DNA of 24,827 nucleotides from a virus. Where the stretch lies: the IMG/VR virus record IMGVR_UViG_3300031631_000023, positions 1-24,827 of that record; one strand, written 5' to 3'. Shown in pieces: positions 20,581 to 24,827 of this stretch. A program made the translations under genes and the position numbers. How positions within the stretch are numbered: position 1 is the first letter of the stretch; each line of letters opens with the position of its first letter. The notes under the pieces are model-generated. The model was not told where the DNA came from, did no database searches, and saw only the letters and a list, made by a program, of their open reading frames with translations.

Positions 20581-21750
20581 ATGACTGCCGTTTCCAATAC
20601 GCACTACCAATCCACCCTCGCAGTTCAGCCCATCGGAACCGTTGGCGAAGTCGCCGACAATACCGGGCTTGAGAAGTACGCCAACCGCATCAACGGCGAG
20701 GGCTCAAGCGTCGGCTTCGGTCGCGCTGTGATGCGCGACGGTTCGAGCGCGGCGAATTTCAAAGCTGTCGCCGGCACGACCCCAGACATCATGGGCGTAA
20801 CCATCGTCAGCACGGCGCAGACCGCGATCGACTCCGACGACCGGACCTACGCGGACGGCGACCAGGCTCGGCTGCTCTACGACGGCACAGTGTGGATGGA
20901 GGCCGCGGGCACGCTCGCAGCCGGTGACATCCCCTACATCGGGACCAGTGGCGTCGACCAGGGCAAGCCCGGCCCGGCGTCCACCGGCGGCACGTACCCA
21001 CAAACATCGCTGACCCTTTCGGGCGCTCTCGATGACGGGCAGGGGCGCGTCCAGACGATGACCTGGAGCGGTAATTTCGTCAACTTGAACGTGATCAACA
21101 TGACGATCGGCGGCGAGGCCATCCCCGCTGTGACGTTCGACACAGACCAAGGCACTACCGCCGGGATGCTCAAGACGGCGCTAGAGATTGCGCTCGCAGC
21201 CAGCAACCAGCAGGCGCTCGTGTCCATCACAGACCCCGGCACCGATCTTGTATTCACGATAACGAGCCTGGACCAACCCTGGAGCGCCACGGCGCAGGCC
21301 ATCACCGGCGTTGTCGTCACCCTCGGCCTTGGACAGGTAACCGAAACCATCGCCGACCAGCAGGCCGGCGCGGCTCCGCATAGCCTCTCCATCACGGTTG
21401 GCGCTACCCCAGTGTCGACGGTGTGGAGCGGATCCAGCGACGACACCATGCACAACTTCGCCGAAGAACTGGCCGGTGTTGCCGCAGCCTCTGGCGCTGT
21501 CGTGACTGAGGTGCCGAACGGTGACGACTTGACCATCGTGCTCACGGGCGCGACCAAGGCGGCTGACATCATCGACCTCGCCGCGGCTACCGTGACGGGC
21601 GGCGACAACGCTCGCACCATGTCAGTCGACAACGAGCTTGTTCCGGGTGTTGCCGCTACTGCGGTGCAGTGGACGCAAGCCCGTGCATTGACCGCTGCGA
21701 CCGATGGTAACCTCGTCAAGATCGCCGTCGCAGTCACCCCACAGCCCTAA
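20581..21750 (+). CDS. Head decoration (cement-like) protein with two inserted repeats
   Basis: A capsid-associated structural protein, by position between the scaffold and major capsid genes. Residues 1-130 (TVGEVADNTGLEKYANRINGE, then VGFGRAVMRDG, RTYADGDQARLLYDGTVWMEAAG, AGDIPYIG) and 358-389 (ATAVQWTQARALTAATDGNLVKIAVAV) resemble the two parts of small cement proteins (Gp24/DUF2190-like). Between them are two repeated beta/alpha domains, about 170-262 and 267-355, each with a [V/I]xG..[I/V]xxV[F/W]xxxxxxT..M/L start followed by a helix. They may form surface extensions. AGGAG serves as ribosome site. Confidence 0.75.
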   Translation: MTAVSNTHYQSTLAVQPIGTVGEVADNTGLEKYANRINGEGSSVGFGRAVMRDGSSAANFKAVAGTTPDIMGVTIVSTAQTAIDSDDRTYADGDQARLLYDGTVWMEAAGTLAAGDIPYIGTSGVDQGKPGPASTGGTYPQTSLTLSGALDDGQGRVQTMTWSGNFVNLNVINMTIGGEAIPAVTFDTDQGTTAGMLKTALEIALAASNQQALVSITDPGTDLVFTITSLDQPWSATAQAITGVVVTLGLGQVTETIADQQAGAAPHSLSITVGATPVSTVWSGSSDDTMHNFAEELAGVAAASGAVVTEVPNGDDLTIVLTGATKAADIIDLAAATVTGGDNARTMSVDNELVPGVAATAVQWTQARALTAATDGNLVKIAVAVTPQP

Positions 21751-21787
21751 TCGCTGAGAGTAGAGCCTACGGGCAATGGAGAAAGAC

Positions 21788-22891
21788 ATGGGAAACCAGA
21801 ACAAGCCGGTACTCGACACGCGATTGCAGTCCGTCATGGACATGATCGACAACGGGCATCGTCGCATCGTCGCCCCCGCGAACATGCACCGGATCATCCA
21901 GGACGCGTCAGCCTTGGATCCAGTCCTCGGCCGGCTCGCGTCGGTCGGCATGTTCGACTCCACGACCACTCGCGGAGGTCAAGTTCGCGATGCCGCGGGG
22001 TTTGCTCTCATCCGTGAACTCGCCAAGGTGAGCGCCAAAGGCGTCGAGTACATGGAGCAGAACCTCAAGAGCGTTGAGCAGATTCCCGAGGTCGGAGACG
22101 CCCCCGGAATCGGCCACTCGACCTACGAATGGTACTACGAATCAGCATCCGGCAAGGCGCGGTGGTCCGCGGAGCTCGAGGGCAACTTCCCCTCGGCAAT
22201 CGTGGATCGCAACGGATTCAACGCGACGAAATTGACCAACACTCTTGCGAGTTACAGTTGGAGCACTCTTGACCTAGCTCGCGCCGCGCTGATCCCCGGA
22301 TTCTCGCTGCCTGAGAAGAAGTCAAAGCGCTGCCACCGCATGATCGCAGAGGCGATTGACGAGGCTGTGTTCTTGGGTACGGCTGACATCGCGCTTCCCG
22401 GCCTGCTCAACCAGCAGGCGCTCGTTGACAACGTGCAGAACACCGGTGGCGCGTTGTCTGGGCTGACCCCTGACGCGCTCTACGATTTTTTCGCGGCCCA
22501 TTTCCGGGCCTACATCACCAAGTTCGGTGACGCGAACAAGTTCGGCTTCCACGTGTTGCTACCGCTCTCGGTCAAGCTGCTGCTCGACACGAAGCATCAG
22601 GGCACCGGTAAGCAGTTCACGGTTGCTGACCTGCTCATGCAGTCGTTCGGCGGGTACGGGTTCCGTGGCTGCGACTATAACCGCTTCATGGACACCGCCG
22701 GCACCGGCGCCAGCGCCATGCTGTGCATCTACCCGCGTGATGCCGAGGTTGCCGGTCGCGTCACTGCCACCAACTACACCGAGGGCACGCCGGACACCGA
22801 GGGCTTCACAACCACGGTCAAAGCGTTCGGCCGCACCGGTGGCGTCGCCGTGTTCCGTCCCGCCTGCATCCGCTACGGATACGACCTCTAG
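21788..22891 (+). CDS. Major capsid protein (DUF2184-type)
   Basis: The main shell subunit, probably HK97-fold. Position (after decoration, before connectors), length (367 aa) and the sequence style fit the DUF2184 group: a long N-terminal helix region, WYYESASGKARWSAELEGNFPSA, SYSWSTLDLARAALI, a FHVLLPLSVKLLLDTKHQG segment, ADLLMQSFGGYGFRGCDY, and a C-terminus GVAVFRPACIRYGYDL. The ATG at 21788 is chosen because GGAG lies 7 bases upstream; an ATG at 21776 adds four residues (MEKD) and has no ribosome site. A strong hairpin terminator follows. Confidence 0.85.
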   Translation: MGNQNKPVLDTRLQSVMDMIDNGHRRIVAPANMHRIIQDASALDPVLGRLASVGMFDSTTTRGGQVRDAAGFALIRELAKVSAKGVEYMEQNLKSVEQIPEVGDAPGIGHSTYEWYYESASGKARWSAELEGNFPSAIVDRNGFNATKLTNTLASYSWSTLDLARAALIPGFSLPEKKSKRCHRMIAEAIDEAVFLGTADIALPGLLNQQALVDNVQNTGGALSGLTPDALYDFFAAHFRAYITKFGDANKFGFHVLLPLSVKLLLDTKHQGTGKQFTVADLLMQSFGGYGFRGCDYNRFMDTAGTGASAMLCIYPRDAEVAGRVTATNYTEGTPDTEGFTTTVKAFGRTGGVAVFRPACIRYGYDL

Positions 22892-22920
22892 CAACCCTCC
22901 CCGCTGCCCTCGCGGGACTG

Positions 22921-22953
22921 ACGCCCGGTCATCCCTCGCGGGTGGCCGGGCGT
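22921..22953 (+). terminator. Intrinsic terminator after the major capsid gene
   Basis: In the RNA positions 22921-22934 pair with 22940-22953 along 14 bp (two G-U pairs) around a 5-base loop, followed by UUCCCUUU. It sits 30 bases past the capsid stop and just before the ribosome site of the next gene, so it is probably leaky and sets a high capsid-to-connector ratio. CCCTCGCGGG occurs both here (22933) and at 22907. Confidence 0.65.
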
Positions 22954-22968
22954 TCCCTTTGGAGCCTC

Positions 22969-23328
22969 ATGGCCGTCACTGCTGCCGATATCCAAGCCAT
23001 GCCAGGGCTCTCCGGGGCGGACGTGGATGATGTCAACTTTTGGCTGTATGCCGCCGTCGATTTCGTCTCCACGTCGTATTTCTCGACGACAGACCTGCAC
23101 GACCGAGCCACCAAATACTGGGTGGCTCACGGTCTCACCCTGCAAATGGCGGTCGGCATGGACGCTTCGGGTCCCATCAAGAGCAAGAAAGTCGGCGACG
23201 TGTCTGTGTCTCACGCCGTCGTCGATGCTGACATTGGGTCGACCCCGTGGCTGAATCAGACGCAGTGGGGGCAGCTGTACAACCAGATGGTGCGACGCCT
23301 GCTCGGCGATGTCGTGTTGTCCATCTGA
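22969..23328 (+). CDS. Head-tail adaptor (DUF4054-like)
   Basis: A connector protein expected to bind under the portal. The sequence starts VTAADIQAMPGLSGADVDDVNFWLYAAVDFV and continues with HDRATKYWVAHGLTLQMA, the helix pattern and AHxL motif of DUF4054 adaptor proteins, followed by KSKKVGDVSVSHA and a final helix. 119 aa is a typical length. The ATG at 22969 has GGAG 4 bases upstream. It ends overlapping the next start (TGATG), in the usual order after the major capsid gene. Confidence 0.72.
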   Translation: MAVTAADIQAMPGLSGADVDDVNFWLYAAVDFVSTSYFSTTDLHDRATKYWVAHGLTLQMAVGMDASGPIKSKKVGDVSVSHAVVDADIGSTPWLNQTQWGQLYNQMVRRLLGDVVLSI

Positions 23329-23873
23329 TGGCTGCGCGCCCGTCACTCGATGAGAGCCCGCTATCTGCCGCCCGTTGGCGTCGGATGCGCCTGACGCTCG
23401 AAACACTCGACGGCATGTATGTGACGGTCGGTGTTCACGGCGATGACCAAGACAACGCACGGAGCGAGGACGGTGGGCAAACCGAGAGCCGCGCAACTAA
23501 TACCGAGGTGGCCACAATCCATGAGTTCGGCGATCCATCACGCAACATCCCGGAACGGTCATTCATCCGCAGCACGATAGACGGCGAGCGCCCGGCCATA
23601 CTTGATGACATGAACGACGCCATGGACCGGTCAATAGAATTCGGCAACGTTTTGCGCAAGATGAAGCGCGTTGGCGTCTACACGGAGAAGAGAATCCGGG
23701 AGACCATCCGCCGCGGTATCGCGCCGATCCTGTCGTCGCAGACGTTGGAAAAGCGGCGGTCAAAGCTCAAGAACGGCAAGCCATCAAACGGCAAGTTCGG
23801 CAACACCGAGACCCCTCTAATCGACACGGGGCAACTCATCCAATCCATCGCAAGCAAAGTGGAGGGTGTATAG
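23328..23873 (+). CDS. Neck / tail-completion protein (HK97 gp10-like)
   Basis: Probably a neck or tail-completion subunit. The motif IHEFG followed by NIPERSFIR (64-81) is characteristic of HK97 gp10 and related phage proteins, as are the strand YVTVGVHGDD before it and the end LIDTGQLIQSIASKVEGV. A central helix (MNDAMDRSIEFGNVLRKMKRVG) lies between. 181 aa. The ATG at 23328 overlaps the preceding stop (TGATG); a downstream ATG at 23385 is possible but uncoupled. Confidence 0.72.
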   Translation: MAARPSLDESPLSAARWRRMRLTLETLDGMYVTVGVHGDDQDNARSEDGGQTESRATNTEVATIHEFGDPSRNIPERSFIRSTIDGERPAILDDMNDAMDRSIEFGNVLRKMKRVGVYTEKRIRETIRRGIAPILSSQTLEKRRSKLKNGKPSNGKFGNTETPLIDTGQLIQSIASKVEGV

Positions 23874-24259
23874 TGGCCGTCACGCTCAACCTAGGCCCCG
23901 TGGTCGACTGCTTTGCGTCTGAGTCGGTCACGCGCACGCGCAAGCCCACGCCGACAATCAACGCGGCCGGCCATGCCGTGCAGGGCTCCATCACGACCGC
24001 CACCATCAACGGCGCGTTTCAGAGACCGGGGCCTGACGCGCTGCAGCGTCTATCCGAGGGCCTACGCTCGCGGGCCACGTGGCTCATGCACACGACCGCG
24101 GATGTCCGTGGTGCGTCGCAGGCAAGCGTCGGCGGTCGCACTGCTGTCATGGCCGATCTGATCACGTATACAGGCATCACGTACACCGTCGTTGACATCA
24201 CCGGCCAAACGTCTCAGGGCAATTACCGGCGTGTCATCCTGCTCGACGGGGAGGCGTAG
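23873..24259 (+). CDS. Putative head-closure / head-tail joining protein (128 aa)
   Basis: No family recognised with certainty. Strand-rich and short, with SESVTRTRKPTPTINAAGHAVQG near the start, a GAFQRPGPDALQRLSEGLRSRATW middle and a VMADLITYTGITYTVVDITGQTSQGNYRRVIL end, whose GITYTVVDI and final strand resemble phage stopper-type proteins. The GTG at 23873 has GGAGGG upstream and abuts the preceding stop. Its place between the neck and tail-terminator genes supports a joining role. Confidence 0.65.
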   Translation: MAVTLNLGPVVDCFASESVTRTRKPTPTINAAGHAVQGSITTATINGAFQRPGPDALQRLSEGLRSRATWLMHTTADVRGASQASVGGRTAVMADLITYTGITYTVVDITGQTSQGNYRRVILLDGEA

Positions 24260-24261
24260 CC

Positions 24262-24774
24262 ATGGCTCTCGATTGGACCGTCATCGACACCGCCATCAAG
24301 GTGTGGCTCGACACCGCCGCCCCAACAATCACATGGGCGCGCGGCGACCAGAACCTACCCGTGCTTGCTCACCCGTGGGGAGTCTGGAAGTGGCGCACAG
24401 GCGGCGGCAAGCGCAGCAACCAGGGCGCGATTCCAGATGAGCGCCATCAGTCCAGCACCACCGAGAGTCAAATTTTTAAGTGGCGAATCCACCAGTTACA
24501 GATTGATATCTACTCAACGGAAACGGTCGGAACTACCGCGCTGACCCTCGCTACAGAGGTGCAGGACAGCCTTGAGTTTGAGTCCGTGCGCATCGCCTTG
24601 AGCGCCGCCGGGCTTGTCCTCACGGCTCAAGGGCAGCCCCGCGACCTCACCGCATTGTTCCAAGATCAATACGAATCCCGAGCCATTGTTGAAATAGTGG
24701 CACAAACGGTAGACACTGCCACCGAGACGGTCGGTAGTATCGCCACGGCTGACATCACCGGATCACTGACCTAG
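24262..24774 (+). CDS. Tail terminator-like protein (LIC_12616-like)
   Basis: A probable neck/tail terminator capping the tail tube. It has the layout of the LIC_12616-like phage neck terminator group: an N-terminal helix (DWTVIDTAIKVWLD), WARGDQNLPVLAHPWGVWKW, then KWRIHQLQIDIYS strands, a helix (TTALTLATEVQDSLEF), and a C-terminal strand region (QYESRAIVEIVAQTVD). 170 aa. It follows the joining-protein gene by 2 bp. The assignment relies on pattern and position. Confidence 0.68.
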   Translation: MALDWTVIDTAIKVWLDTAAPTITWARGDQNLPVLAHPWGVWKWRTGGGKRSNQGAIPDERHQSSTTESQIFKWRIHQLQIDIYSTETVGTTALTLATEVQDSLEFESVRIALSAAGLVLTAQGQPRDLTALFQDQYESRAIVEIVAQTVDTATETVGSIATADITGSLT

Positions 24775-24782
24775 GAGACCCC

Positions 24783-24827
24783 ATGTCCATCATCCCACTG
24801 AGTGAATACGTTAGCGTTACCATCGCA
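24783..24827 (+). CDS. Start of a tail sheath-like protein (DUF3383-type), truncated by window
   Basis: Only 15 codons are inside the window: MSIIPLSEYVSVTIA. The start IPLS-x-x-V-x-V resembles the N-terminus of DUF3383-type sheath proteins, which follow the LIC_12616-type gene in phages with contractile tails. GGAG stands just upstream. With so little sequence this is a tentative call. Confidence 0.5.
   Translation, partial: MSIIPLSEYVSVTIA

Overview
The window is a segment of a double-stranded DNA, tailed bacteriophage (free phage or prophage). It is G+C-rich (about 60% by eye), tightly packed and organised in two divergent arms. Leftward (minus-strand) early genes fill about 1-12600 and rightward (plus-strand) genes fill about 12730-24827. 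Almost every gene has a Shine-Dalgarno sequence, and most neighbours overlap by 4 bp (ATGA). The host cannot be named from the sequence. I see no integrase, lysis gene, tRNA gene or CRISPR array.

Leftward arm, in transcription order: a divergent control region with a TTGACA/TATCGT promoter; a run of small unknown proteins (12586 down to 10891); a strong internal promoter (10858-10887) feeding a leader RNA that can fold as a three-way junction; a small protein; a lambda O-like replication initiator with 21-22 bp iterons inside its own gene, probably the origin; an HNH-type zinc protein; a DnaB-type helicase; a cluster of small proteins including two that only emerge from close reading (45 aa basic; 31 aa single-span membrane protein); a RecE-like PD-(D/E)XK exonuclease; a RecT-type annealing protein; a Rad50/SMC-like ATPase; a DNA adenine methyltransferase; and a RusA-type Holliday junction resolvase. 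This is a complete replication-plus-recombination module.

Rightward arm: a small HTH repressor whose start codon coincides with the predicted transcription start (leaderless, as for lambda cI from PRM); several small proteins; a 237-bp intergenic region with dyads and a promoter; a winged-helix-like protein; a DnaJ-type zinc-motif protein; then packaging and head genes in canonical order. These are small terminase, large terminase, DUF1073-type portal, MuF/SPP1 gp7-like protein, DUF2213-type protease fused to a scaffold with an internal start, a head decoration protein, a DUF2184-type major capsid protein with a terminator behind it, four connector/neck genes, and the first 15 codons of what looks like a DUF3383-type sheath protein. 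The last would suggest a contractile tail.

The most interesting signals are: iterons repeated at DNA level across different reading frames of the initiator gene; a structured leader whose 18-bp stem is fully paired only in the leftward transcript; a 9-bp junction sequence repeated exactly at four gene starts; a four-cysteine knuckle at the portal C-terminus that resembles one in an early protein; and a decoration protein split by two repeated domains.
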